Origin: Sipunculus nudus | Taxonomy: Eukaryota; Annelida; Sipuncula; Golfingiida; Sipunculidae | Length of the DNA: 64,000 nt | Reading direction: 5' to 3' | Assembly: GCA_026874595.1 (NCBI GenBank) | Contig: CM049318.1 | Coordinates: 35,487,956-35,551,955, forward strand | Shown: in pieces, positions 49,019-61,264 of the stretch | Layout of the letters: every line of letters starts with the position of its first letter | Numbering within the stretch: the first letter of the stretch is position 1 | Program-made: the position numbers and the translations under genes | Notes under the pieces: model-generated | Database searches by the model: none | The model's input: the letters and a program-made list of their open reading frames with translations, nothing else | Told to the model about the DNA's origin: nothing

Positions 49019-49848
49019 GTAAGTGTCTCCTCTATCACTGACAAACATGATCAATTCATGATCAGGTTATAATCATTCGTTGCCCCCCCCCCCCCCAACA
49101 CACACATTTAGGTGACTTAAATGCATAATTGTACATGTTGCGATTGCCAGATAATGCTGTCAAGCAAAAACTTTTATAGTCTCTTCATATTTATATGTCG
49201 CTAATGTTGTCTGTGAAACAATGTTCACCTAAAATACTTCAAAATCTATATCATTAAAAAGTTATAACAGATAAAATGATTGTTTTGTCACAGTAAACTT
49301 GTAATTGAGGATTTTATTATTCGCCATCCCGGTTATCCAAACAGATTGTTTAACAAAATCAATGCATCGTCTCAAGCACATGAGGAAACATGCTTTAGCT
49401 TATTTATGAATTTTTATAATTTTGCTTTAAGTGCATGTATCTCATTTATCGTTACCTTGGTCCTGTCGAGGTGGACCTTGGGCGCTGTTGTTTATGAACT
49501 TATTTATCGTAACACCTCTGATCACAAGATTTTGCCTCCGCCGGGAGGGTATGCGTTCATATATCCACGTGTATGTGTGTTAGTGTGTGTGTTCACATCA
49601 TTACTCACACAAACATGCACGGAATCTCATGGAATATTCAGGGCATTTCTGGAATGGGCCAGTGAAGAACCGATTACATTTAGGTGTGGATCCAACGCAT
49701 AATCCGTATTTAAGAAGTCATCAAGGAATATTCACAAATATACAGTCGCTTATGTGCGAATGAATCTCGGAATATGGGCCGAATAAGTGAATGGTTGTAT
49801 TTTGATTGTCTTATTTGCTATATGTCAATGCTTATAAATACATTTAAG
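49019..49848. other. Intron of the astacin gene
   Basis: Lies between donor GTAAGT and acceptor TTTAAG. Nothing recognisable except a C-run at about 49084 and AT-rich sequence. Confidence 0.6.
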
Positions 49849-49969
49849 GTAGCTACCACCGCAGTCAAGTGGAACGTGGTTTAGCGGAAATACAGAAATA
49901 CTCATGCATTACCTTCAGACAAGCAACAGGTTCAGATCGAAACCGTGTTTACTTTGCTAATGGCACAGG
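49849..49969 (+). CDS. Astacin gene, catalytic domain exon 2
   Basis: Encodes YHRSQVERGLAEIQKYSC and on to YFANGTG, the segment with the first conserved cysteine (SCITFR) of the astacin domain. Phase 1 in, phase 2 out (donor GTGCGT). Confidence 0.8.
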
Positions 49970-50135
49970 GTGCGTACATTTCATTATTACCTGAGCATGG
50001 CCACAGTGACAAAATCTATTCGAGAATTCAAGATAACTATTATTATAATCATAATAATGGTGTTGAGAGCTGATAGTAATGTTGTTGATAATAAAAATGA
50101 TAAAAAATTAATACAGTAGCAGTAATAGTAGTAAT

Positions 50136-50136
<1 letters not shown>

Positions 50137-50193
<57 letters not shown>

Positions 50194-50252
50194 TAATAAT
50201 AATGATGATGATAATCATAATAATAATAATAATAATAATAAGGATTTTTATG

Positions 50253-50285
<33 letters not shown>

Positions 50286-50290
50286 TTAAT
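50137..50290. repeat. TAA trinucleotide microsatellite
   Basis: An interrupted run of about 45 TAA units with TGA variants, in an intron of the astacin gene. Confidence 0.9.
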
Positions 50291-50367
50291 GATAATATGC
50301 TGTATGATAGTAATTACTGTAAGCTGTATTGGTATTAGTATAATTGTGGATCTGTATTGACCAACAG

Positions 50368-50434
50368 ATGCAGTTCTAACGTGGGTATGACGGGAGGAAC
50401 GCAGTACATCAGACTGAAATCAGGATGCCGACAG
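50368..50434 (+). CDS. Astacin gene, catalytic domain exon 3
   Basis: Encodes CSSNVGMTGGTQYIRLKSGC, the cysteine-flanked loop before the active-site helix. Acceptor CCAACAG, donor GTACGT; phase 2 in, 0 out. Confidence 0.8.
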
Positions 50435-51061
50435 GTACGTCAATCACACAGCCTGCATTATCCAGTACACATCAGTTAAAGGGGCCTATACCGTTATCTG
50501 ACGCCTGTTAACTGAAGATAACCCCATTAGCTTTTCATTAAAATAGATCAGAAAACGCAGATTCCGGGGTACACGGGCTGGTCGTTTTGTTTGTATCCAC
50601 GTTTACTAGTATATATCATGTGGGGGGCTCGCCAAAATAACCACCAAGGACATCTGGCGGCAAGCCAGCTGAAGCAGATTTTTGCAGATGCTGCTTTGCA
50701 ACTATTGACATTTCATCTTCCGCACATGGGCAACTAACCGCAATTTGTTATATTTGTCCTGTTCGTCAACATGGGCGCATGCACTGTGTTTACTAACAGC
50801 TTAAAGATAAGACCATACATACTTCGCAGAGGCATAATAAGATACTTTCATAACAGGAATTACCGACAGTTCGTTTATATGTAGTCAGGTCCCTATGAGA
50901 GAATATGGGTCAGCACATTATAGACCCGCCAGAAATCCAATATGGCAGCCAGGCAGCCTTCTTTGGATTCTTCCAGATGGCTGCTTACATTTTTTAAAGC
51001 CACGACCTGCCACCACAATCATTTATAATTTATATGTATACATATGTGTTTTTGATAACAG

Positions 51062-51265
51062 CAAAATTACGTTGTTCACGAGATGGGCCACACCCTCGGC
51101 CTTTTTCACGAACATTCCCGACCTGACCGAGACAACTACGTCACAATACTTACTCAGAACATCCAACCCGGCCTGAGTAACAGCTTCAGTAAATTTTCAA
51201 CTGATATCATCGACACCTACGGAGTCGAGTATGACTACAAGAGCATCATGCATTACGGAGGCAGG
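51062..51265 (+). CDS. Astacin gene, active-site exon
   Basis: 68 codons in phase 0. They contain the zinc-binding motif HEMGHTLGLFHEHSR (three His ligands and the catalytic Glu) and, at the end, the Met-turn SIMHYG with the Tyr that also contacts zinc. All catalytic residues are present, so the enzyme should be active. HEM in place of the common HEI or HEL is a conservative change. Confidence 0.92.
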
Positions 51266-51875
51266 GTAAATATGTACATTACGTAGTCTTATTATAATTT
51301 TAATATTTATTAAATTATAATGTTGAAGATTGCACAAAATTAATGACATATTTTGACCCGATGGTTTACAGTGAGGGGTTTCATATATCATCTGACTTTA
51401 AATAAAAATTACTAACGTACAACCAAGTGGAAATCTGTATTCCAAGGGATGTAAGCAGCCTCAGCAAAGTAGGGGGTCCCTATATTGTGATGCTCCCAAA
51501 ACTGTGTTTGCATTCACTTTTTTGGCACATATTCGTGTATCAGTGATTGAACATTTTGAATATTCCTTGATGACATTCCTGAATCCGGATCATGTGTCGG
51601 AGGGTGCCATACCGACCGTTAAAAATCTCATCGCCTCGGTTTAGATTCGAACACACGATCCCCTGGCTTTGAGTTCTGTGCTCCAACCCTGAGCAACAGA
51701 AGCCGGTTATACTCTCTGTTGATATTTTTATGGCTAGACCACGAAACAGGAACCCTAAAGCTATAAAAAAAGACAAACTGCAAAATGTTATCAGGCAACC
51801 ACAGTATATCACTCCTGTCCAATAACTGTAATTACTTATTTTTCGTTTTTTTTGTTTTTTTTTTTTACTTTTCAG

Positions 51876-52002
51876 TTTTTTAGCAGAAACGGTGGATATA
51901 CGATTCAGACCAGAGACCAGGCATACCAGAATGTTATCGGCCAAGCTCGGGGCCTCAGTTTCCGTGACATCAAAATCCTTAACCTTAGGTACGACTGCAG
52001 TG
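51876..52002 (+). CDS. Astacin gene, last catalytic exon
   Basis: Encodes FFSRNGGYTIQTRDQAYQN, then GLSFRDIKILNLRYDC, the end of an astacin domain with its closing cysteine. Phase 0 in, phase 1 out (donor GTAAGT). Confidence 0.88.
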
Positions 52003-52962
52003 GTAAGTTTGTTTTATCAAAGCTAGTTTGCAACTGGTTAAGCTAAGCTGACGTAATACCATACTTGGGTTGCGCGATGGGTCTCTATATCTTTCTCTGA
52101 AATATATAATTGTAACCATGAGAGTTATCATATCTCTTAGAAAATAAGATATTTTATCGGGAAAATATGACTTCTGTGGATGTGAATGCATAATCATATG
52201 TATATATAATATTAAATAGCACATCATATATAAGAAATTACTTTTTATAAAATATGGAACCCTGTAAGATCTAACATAGCACAGGTCACTTGCTTACTAG
52301 CTGGCCAGCGATGTTCACAGATTAGTTTATATGAGAGGTCCTCTCAAGATGATGCTTTTGTTACCACGATGCAAATATCGTTTAACCCGTTACCATATCT
52401 CATCAACTAATACAAATTTATGACAATAGACATGTTTGGGTTTATATCAAACTCATCAGTAGTTCAACGTGTGTGTACTTGGTGATGAATTAGGATGAAT
52501 AAAACCTGTGTTCTTGTTTGTTCTCACAATATAAATTATATATAATTTGATTCTCAAAAAATGACACATATAGATTAGGTATGGCACAATACACATTGAT
52601 TTTTAGATTGATTGATTGGTTTTCTTAGTTACTGCATATCCTTGATCAGACGCCGGCGCCTGAATAGACGCCTGCTTAATTTAGTGGCGGGACATATCAA
52701 TGTCCCAGAAGAACAAACGAAGGCCTCCAAAAGACAACAGCTTTTGTTCAGAGGCCGGGCGCCACAGCAGTGTCTATATGTTTAAATGCCGCCAGATGTC
52801 TTCAGCCTCTATAATATGTGCAGGTGCAAGCCAAATTGACGGGAAATTGATGTATGAATATCTCTTTATTTAAGTGTTTATAAAATAAACGTTTTTATTC
52901 TTTTATAAATCTTTTTTTTTATCTAACGTGTCAATCTATTATTCTATTGTAACTGATTTCAG

Positions 52963-53064
52963 CCCAATGCAGTGAAAAACCAACTTGTCCAGGGGAAGGA
53001 TTCCTCGGTAAAGACTGCAAATGTTGGTGTCCTGGGAGCCCAGTGCAGGAGTGTAATACTGGAA
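52963..53064 (+). CDS. Astacin gene, cysteine-rich linker exon
   Basis: Encodes a small module with CSEKPTCPGEGFLGKDCKCW and CPGSP. It resembles the short EGF-like or CWCPG module found after the protease domain in invertebrate astacins. Phase 1 in and out. Confidence 0.75.
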
Positions 53065-54010
53065 GTATGATGTTTTATCTTTATTTCATGTCTATTTGAA
53101 TATAGACACATATACGAGTTAAATGGGATATTTGTCGAATTGATTTTCTATACGCAGGTCTGATATTGGATGTACTGTGGTAGGCTTCATAAAATATCTC
53201 TCGCGATCTCATAATACAGGAGACCTATACACTGAGTGTTACCTTTATTATGTGAACTTATTATATAAAATATTATGTGTAAAATTTTTATTGACAAAAA
53301 TGTTGTTTGTTAATGGCAGAATAAAAGATATTATACAATTTAAATTATCATTCTTTGACCATACACCATCTAATTATTTCAAAATGTCTTCCTTTTCAAC
53401 TCTGGCTTCTACCATGAGACCTCTTATAAACAAAGGTTTATATTCGCGATGGTTACCTATTTCGCAAATATGGCGGATTTGAAATCCTTGCGAACTAAAA
53501 TTCAATCATGCGGATATGGGTCCTGTGACGGACTACAGGATGATGAAGGATCTCTTTATCCATATATACTATGTTTTTTTGGGCATATTTTTCTTAAAAG
53601 TTTATATTTAATTTAATTTCTTAGAAATCTCCATATGGAAGGGACAGCTTAAATAAATTCCCAGTTTATGTGTTTCAAAACGTTCTTGAGTCTTAATAAT
53701 GATTTTGCTGATCAGGTGTCTCCCCGCATCAGTACCCATCTTTGTTGTATCGCTGGTTTTTGCATTTTTTGAGTGGTTTCATGACATGTTCCAATCAACA
53801 GTTGTGAACTGAGGCCATTATTGTACGTGACTAATGTTCAAACTGCCATAAGTGGGCTGATATGTTGTAAAATGAAGACTAGCTGATTTCTTATATTTGT
53901 AAATGATTTTGTTTCTTAAATAAGATGTAAGGTAGGTAATTAGTAACCTAGATGAAAACGAGGCCCGCTAGGCAAAAAAAAAATAAATAAATAAATAAAA
54001 ACGAATGGTA

Positions 54011-54315
54011 TGGTTCTCAGGCACCGCCCGCGTCAATTGTAAACCCCGCTTCAAATTTTATTATTCTGATTTTCAATAAAAACTTACCAATTTGGAGCTC
54101 TAACCGCTAGGATATTTTTTTTCAAAAGATTAAATTATACAATTTTGACAAAATTTCCTTTGTTTATGTAGTGCTTTTACTTGTTCAGCAAAATAAATCT
54201 GTTATTATCATGCTTTTCCCTTATCATTTGACATTTGTATTGAAACATACAAAAAAAATTAAAAATAAAAAACCGCTCGCCCGCATTGATTTATGAAAAA
54301 TGTGCCTGAGAACCA
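54011..54315. mobile_element. Short MITE with 14-bp inverted ends
   Basis: TGGTTCTCAGGCAC at 54011-54024 and its exact reverse complement at 54302-54315 enclose about 305 AT-rich bases. Secondary inverted matches lie just inside (CGCCCGCG against CGCCCGCA). No coding capacity. Target duplication unclear. Confidence 0.6.
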
Positions 54316-54533
54316 ATCCTCATTTTTTGCCTGAATCTAATATAGCATTAATCAATATTATTCCTTCGAAATGTAAATAAATAAAATAGCCAAAGTAAAA
54401 AACAGGAAGACATGAGGGGATGGAATGGACTATAGTTCATGTAAGAAGATAAAAAAAGGCCGGCTTTGTATGTCAAGACAACTATTTCATTTGTTAATTG
54501 GCAAGCGATTTATTTATTTATTTTTTGTGTCAG

Positions 54534-54704
54534 TGCTAGACTGTGAGGATTCAAACAAAGACTGCAATTCCTTGATGAAAAGTGGACACTGTACCAACGA
54601 ACTATACCAAACTTACATGAAACAGAACTGTAGAAAAGCATGTGGCATCTGTACCGGAAGCGTAACTGTTGCCAGTAAAGGCAGTGGTGAGAGCGGAAAT
54701 GGAG
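54534..54704 (+). CDS. Astacin gene, ShK domain exon 1
   Basis: Phase 1 in and out. One ShK domain with six cysteines (LDCEDSNKDCNSLMKSGHC ... QNCRKACGIC) and a Gly/Ser linker (SGESGNG). ShK domains in animal astacins are extracellular disulfide modules, here probably for substrate or matrix binding; this is not evidence of a toxin. Confidence 0.88.
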
Positions 54705-57700
54705 GTCAGTACAGTCAATGACTTTATGTGATTTACTTGAATAGGAAGTAAACTCTTGAAATATAATGATAATAAAGGTAATTAATTATAAACGAGCACA
54801 TAGGTTTAGTATCTCATAAAAAACTCTTGATTTTGAACAAAAAGATCATGTAAGTTACTTTTTAGACACGGGTCTTGTTTCGAGGGCGGCTTTAACGGAA
54901 GGGGGATAATTAATGAGACAGAATTGGATGAACAAGTCGTCCAAATAGTTTACAGTTTCTTTCACTGATGTATGTTATATTGAGAAAATTAAGGATCTCG
55001 GGCGTTACGTGTCAAATTCCTAACTGGATTGTCATAAATTCCTTTAGAGTTACGTCTCATATATAGATGATTAAAAGCAAATTAAAATTATGTAATCTAA
55101 AATGTACTCGGGGAGAAAAATATTGATATTCTGGGAGGGCTTTTATGCAGTCTTAGCCATAACGAAGGGGCTGTCATAGGAGACTTTGAGCCAGGTTTCT
55201 TATTCCATGGGGAGATGGGTGAGGGTGGGGGGTGCTTTTGTCTTTACTCCTGTGGATGGGTCTTAATTCAAGGCAATTCAAAGTTATCTGTTTCACACCC
55301 ATTACAAGACAGGGTCGTAGATGTAGGCGGGCTGGGGGGGGGGGGGGGGGGGTGGCAAAACCACCAAATTTTGCAAACCTTTCTCGATTTTAATCAGAAC
55401 TGCCTCACACACTTCTATAAAATTATGTTGAAGAAAATTTAACTGATGCGTCAGGAGTGGGAATGCCTTGTAGGGAATTTTAGTGCATGTGCAAGTGTTT
55501 CAATGAAATCAAATAAAAATTATTAAACATAAATGCATTTCCCCATTCATCAGACACCGGGACGTTTCCAGATAGGCGGTCCGCGGTACCAATATTTTTG
55601 TGCCTATCCGCCGATGGTAAAAAAATAAATAAAGATGCCGGTAGGCCAATGTGAGGGCCGATTTCCCCACACCAGTTCACCCCAGCTGCAGGGGAGTCAA
55701 TACGGTGATGGTGGTGGGGAGGGGGGGGGGGATTTAAGCAGGGGAGGTTGGATCAGCGTAATCGTCCCCTCTGCTTTTCACAGATACATAAATATTGGAA
55801 ATAATATATTTAATTAATAATAGAGGTACAGACTTCGGTTGCATTTCTGACTTTACTATGAAAGATAATATCGGTAAATCTTTTTTAGAAGTAACCTAAA
55901 CGGGAAACATTACCTTATTTATAAACCTTACACGTAATAGTCATGTATTTGAATGTTTCACACAGACAATACAAGGTATGTGTATATATATTAATCAATC
56001 CTCCCGCTCAGAGCTCCCCCCCCCCCAACGCCCACCCTTTAAAGATAATTGACGCCACTACCTTAACCCTTCAACCAGATGTCGTTTCTACTCAAAACGC
56101 ACCCCTTATTGTGTTGGGCACTTCTTGTCAACACTTTTAAATCAAAATTTGATACGTTTCAAGGACACGCCTTATTTTTACATTTAACATGTGTATTCTT
56201 ACAAGTTATTACTTAGTCCCTTTAACAAAGTCCTTACCACTCAAATCCCCCATGTTTACATAATTTGCCTTAAAAGAGTTCCTTTCCAACTAATTTGAAC
56301 ACACTGCATTACCCTCTTCATTACATGTATAACCATATCGCTGGTGTATTTGTAACCCGTGTGCATTGTGGGTGGCAGATTTTGACGCCCACAAACTTGA
56401 GCCTTGCGCGGGCCGGATTTTAGAGCCCGCACCCGCCCCACAAAATACACCTCAGGCCCGCAACCGCACCGCTCCTCAGTTGTAAAAACATGCCCGGCAC
56501 CTTTACAAAAATAAAACGCCCCGTACCCTCGGCGCATTTTTACAAAAAAAATCAACCTGCATACAGCCCGAAAATAAACATAAGACATGTTAAGAGATAA
56601 CCAAAAAGGTAGTCACTTAAAAAAAATATATTTTATTTTCATATATATTTATAATGAATGACCACCTTTTGTGAGAAGAAAGCGTTACCATGTTTTGCTG
56701 ATGGTATGACGTTTCTAGTTTTTTTCACTGGCATTTTATTTTTATTTTAAAGGATTACCACTTACCAAAATGCAATTATTTTTTGCCATACAAGTAGAAA
56801 TGTCAATAACTGGACATATTTATCAAATATTGCTTTTTGAGTCCCATTAAAATATTTTGAGTAATTATAAATTAAAAATATCTATATATTTAGCTGACAA
56901 CATATAATTAAAGTTTAAACATATTTTCCATGCATATGCTGCTATTCGGAATAATAAAATAAAACTCAGGCGTAAAACAATCAATTACTATTAAATTTAT
57001 ATGCCTAGAGTCACACTTCTAGTCACTAGCTGCACTAGCTGGAGGACAGTACTTGCTAACCACAGTTTGCACCTTTTATTGACAAAGAGGTAAATCCTGA
57101 TCAGTGATGATCAGATAATTAGCTGAAATGGGATCGAGAAGGCTTTGGAACTGCCGAGGGAGTCAGCTCTAGATCATGGTTGTGCATAGTCCGCCACGTA
57201 CGGACTCCATTTATGTGATATGGAGTCCGACCGTCTGGCGGTGAGAGTTCACCCTGCGGTACATGGAGGGACCTGTAACATGAAATACCGCTGCTTGTGC
57301 AAAAGAGAAGCAATCTTGTATTTATATATTGTAATAAACTTATTATGTATCAAATTAAATCGATATATCACCTTAATGTGCGCCTGTAAATATTTTTTAT
57401 CCTTTGAACTGCCGGGGTTCAGTTGTTGCATGCGTAACAGGACACCGCCGGAAAAGGAATCCCATGCAAATTAGGTGGGCAATCTATGCAAAGGAGGAAT
57501 TCAGGGAGGGGGGGGGGGGGGGTGGGGGGGGGGGGGGCTTTTCCCAGGAATGCCAGTGCCGTGCACTAGGATAGACCATATTTTCATGAGCATCCTTCCC
57601 ATCATACATCGCGTGTTGTCAATGATGCTTATTTCCTATTGGCTGTTCCAACTTGAAGGCGCCATCGACCCGACGGAGATGAGGTAATATCTGACTTCAT

Positions 57701-59705
57701 TCAGAGTAAGTACTCATACTTTATTATATACTGATCATTCAGCAAAAGTTTTGTTCCCAACAGAGTCCAAGCGTCTGTAACAATAATAATATGTGGGGTT
57801 TAACTGGTGTCCACACGTTACAAAAGGCATATTTATATCTTAGGGTTTGTACGGATCCGTTCAACCTTGGATAGTATAGACTCTCCCCGCCAGAGGCTGC
57901 AGCGCTTGATCAGTGTTTACTATATGTCAGCGCTGCTTGACTGCAGCAAGGTTGTGCACCAAAGAGTAGTTATCAAATGAGCGCCATGCTCCTTATCTTA
58001 TTCTGCCTTGCAAATGCGGTTCTCAAACTGGCCAGTTCTCTTTGGCTCATGCATGATTAGCACACCGTCTTTGTGAGTTATGTAAAGCTATATCCAGCTG
58101 GTGACAGAGCCAGATGCACCACCTGCAGTGACAATTAAAAGATCACAGGTACAATCCTAGTGCTCTACCCTCAGGCATATTATATAACATCTGAGATATC
58201 TACTGGCCACGAGTATAGGCCTACAGTGCTAAAAAGTCTAAATATACAACATTGGTATTAGATACAGTTGAACACTTTTGATTTAAACACATTTATTACT
58301 TTTGGATTGTATAAGTAGCGTATAAGCGCTAATATAAGTACTTTCCAAACATACATTATGAGATGCAATATACAATTGTTTAACAATAAAAGAGAACTAT
58401 GCATATAACGTATATTACATAAATCCATTATAACAATATATCAATGATTGTCTTAATAATATGCAAACGGTGCAAAGCAAGCAATATCGATATGTTGAGA
58501 TATCAAAACAGAGAAATTCTGTTGTCGATCGTGCGCAATTAGTTGTATCCATCATATTTATAGAAGATAAGATATGAAGAAAGAATTATTAGCAGAACCT
58601 GATAAATACATTTGTAAAACAAGTTACAAAGTTCGGTGAATAAAGGTATTGATCTTGGTAGACATGTAAAACAATAGATAATATATATAATATAGCACAG
58701 TTACATTGCATTTCATGGCATTTTCAACATAATAAGCGTCTTGATGATTTAAAATATGTGAAGACATGATCAAGTATACATTGATTGACTATTAAACTGA
58801 TATATGATTACCCATTAAATAAGATGGACATTAATTTATCAGTTTGTTGTCTGCCTGGATTTGAAAAGAAAGATGTTAAAATATCAGTGATTATATTTTT
58901 TAATTGCTCCAGGTACAGTTGTCGTGCGATTCCGTAGTATGGACACATTAAGAAGACGTGATCCGATGTTTCAACCATTCCACAGTGTGGACAATGATTA
59001 ATTTCGGACAGCCCATGTCTGTATACCCATGGAGGCAGCTATGGCCCAGCCTAATTCCTGAAATTAAAATATTCTGGTTTCTTCTTCCATAATAATAATA
59101 TGATGGGGGTCGGACGCTAAGACAAGGTATCAGTTAAGAGAAGATTTAAAACAATTTAATGACACTGCATGTTTAAATGATGCGTCTTATGAAATCCATA
59201 GGACTCTGCAAGATGGAATGAATGATGATTTGTATATTCTTGTTCTTGCACGTGGCGGGTGCAAGTCACTGGTGGTTCTTAGGTTCCGAGGCGTAACGTC
59301 TGAGACTGACGCGCACATTAATCGTGACATTAACACTGGACACAAACCATGATATAACTTATCGAATAAACATTGCTTGATATTCTGACCACTGGTCACT
59401 GCAAAGATAAATCTGTCTCCAAGGTTTTGCCCCCCCCCCCCCCAACACAACAAAATCCTAATAAGGGATTGGGGCCCGCGCAGGATTTATTCCAAAAACC
59501 CTAACAATCAGAGTCGGACGCTTGATCGTGAGCCTATTCTGCTCAGTGTGATTTGCCTAATGATGGGGATTAAGATCACTGTGTGTGTACGCATTTACAG
59601 CAATTGTTTGCCCAGAGATTATGCAAATCAATTACAATCACGCTCCTCTTTTTATAAATATCGCTTACGCTCCGGTGGGTTTAAGATATTCATCTTCCAT
59701 TCCAG
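54705..59705. other. Large intron of the astacin gene
   Basis: About 5 kb holding G and C runs (55335, 56020, 57510, 59430), a segment of repeated GGGCC/GCCCGC at about 56400-56470, and a LINE relic at 58819-59040. No further exon of the gene is recognised. Confidence 0.6.
58819..59040 (-). mobile_element. LINE (non-LTR retrotransposon) relic, C-terminal zinc knuckle
   Basis: The minus strand reads HGLSEINHCPHCGMVETSDH, then FLMCPYYGIARQLYLEQ, a CxxC-H-C knuckle and following helix as at the C-terminus of many non-LTR reverse transcriptases. The frame is open for about 70 codons, preceded by a stop at about 59043. No reverse transcriptase core remains nearby. Confidence 0.6.
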
Positions 59706-59861
59706 CTTGCCAAGACACCGAAACAATGTGCCAACAATGGGCCAGTGCCGGGTTCTGCAATGACGTTCGCTATAAGGACACCATGCACAAGAACTGTCGG
59801 GCGCTATGTGGCTTATGTGACGAGGGAACTGGTGGCAGTGGCGGCGGCGGGAGCGGAAATA
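59706..59861 (+). CDS. Astacin gene, ShK domain exon 2
   Basis: Phase 1 in and out (acceptor ATTCCAG, donor GTAATT). Six-cysteine ShK domain (ACQDTETMCQQWASAGFC ... KNCRALCGLC) and a Gly/Ser linker (GGSGGGGSGNS). Confidence 0.88.
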
Positions 59862-60433
59862 GTAATTATATATATTATTTCCCGCTTTGATTGTATATTC
59901 TTCATATTGGCCTGAGGGCAACCCTGTCGTAAAAGCACAATAAAAGGTTCCTTTTTAATTACTTACTCATGTTACTAACCATATAATACAGTCACTCTGT
60001 CTTTAACTTAACATTTACTTTCACAGTATTTTATATGTAATGATGACGTTTATGTAACATGACTGGTATATCATTTGGTAATCTGGTCTCCGTGCACGTG
60101 GGACGAAGTTTGTCGGTTTGTCTTAGCGCTCTTAGCGTTTTAGCACAATGCTTTAGAGGGAGATGGTACAAACAGGGTGGTAATCAAACGGGGAGTCGAC
60201 TTTAAAGGCCCTGGTTATTTACATCAGATATATTGTACAGAGACAACAGGAGCCAGTATACAATAAATACAAATATACATGGATAGTTAAACACCTTTAT
60301 CATACCAAATTAAAAATTCATACTCGAGAAACTAAATATTGCTTGGCCTTTTCCTTAACAACACTGATGGAAGGAGTAACATCAGAGAGACTATTATACT
60401 AATATGGATTTCAAAGGCTTCCTTGACTTGTAG

Positions 60434-60580
60434 GTTGCACGGATACGCATCAGTCGTGTTCAACCTGGGGTGCCCAAGGGTACTGCGTTCAATCGTATGT
60501 AGCATTCATGGCAACACTTTGCAAAAAAACATGCAACCTTTGTAGTGGAGCAGCTGGAGGTGGAGTAACCGGAAATGGAG
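60434..60580 (+). CDS. Astacin gene, ShK domain exon 3
   Basis: Phase 1 in and out (acceptor CTTGTAG, donor GTAGGT). ShK domain CTDTHQSCSTWGAQGYC ... ATLCKKTCNLC with all six cysteines, then a Gly-rich linker. Confidence 0.85.
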
Positions 60581-61154
60581 GTAGGTGAAAAAATATAAGA
60601 TCTAAGAAAACGCACAAACACACAAACTGTAAAATTTACATGCTAGAACAATCCGTCAACAATTACAACAGGAAAAAAAGCACGTAGACAATACAACTCT
60701 TTGCAAATGAGCAAAGGCATACAATAGCCGTGCATTTATTCGGTTCTCTTACAGACATAATCCTACCAAATCCTAATTAGAAAGATCCTAACATCCACTA
60801 AGAAAGGCAAGCAGTCTTTTCTTTTAAGCTTGATTTGTCCTTGAATATATTAAATATTAATAGACTTCAGCTTTTCATCTCTATCTCCTCTGAATTTCTC
60901 TAAATCATGTTGCCGAAAAGTTTATATAGATAATATTTAAATATTCACTTAGATATCCTCTTTATCGTTGCTGAAGGAGCGCCTTTGGCGGGTGTCCCTG
61001 ACTTCCTCAACTACGGGCGCTCGAGCGTCATTTTTTTCCTTTTTTAGTTTTGCCGAATTGAACTTCACGGTGAATATTTTTTGTCTGTGTGAGAGACCAT
61101 TATACCAGTCTGGCCTTTAAAAGTGATGTGGTTTTAAAATTGTACAAGTTGTAG

Positions 61155-61264
61155 GTTGTATGTATTCGCATCAGAAATGCTCCTCGTTGGCCGCCCAGGG
61201 CTCCTGCTCTCACACGGTCCAAACTTTCATGGCTCAAAACAGCAACAAGTCATGTAACCTCTGA
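61155..61264 (+). pseudogene. Degenerate ShK exon, with in-frame TGA
   Basis: The acceptor GTTGTAG and phase 1 match the preceding exons, and the sequence is close to ShK exon 3 (CMYSHQKCSSLAAQGSC ... KSCNL). The fourth cysteine is replaced and the sixth falls on TGA (61262-61264). It is either the real last exon with a damaged domain, or a dead copy skipped in splicing. Confidence 0.65.

Noticed and set aside
49280-49702. Plus-strand frame of 140 codons in an astacin intron
   Set aside because: AT-rich codons, no domain, and it lies between two exons whose phases match across it.
54534-60580. ShK domains as toxin genes
   Set aside because: They are exons in phase with an astacin protease gene and separated by linkers, the common animal astacin-ShK arrangement, not stand-alone secreted peptides.
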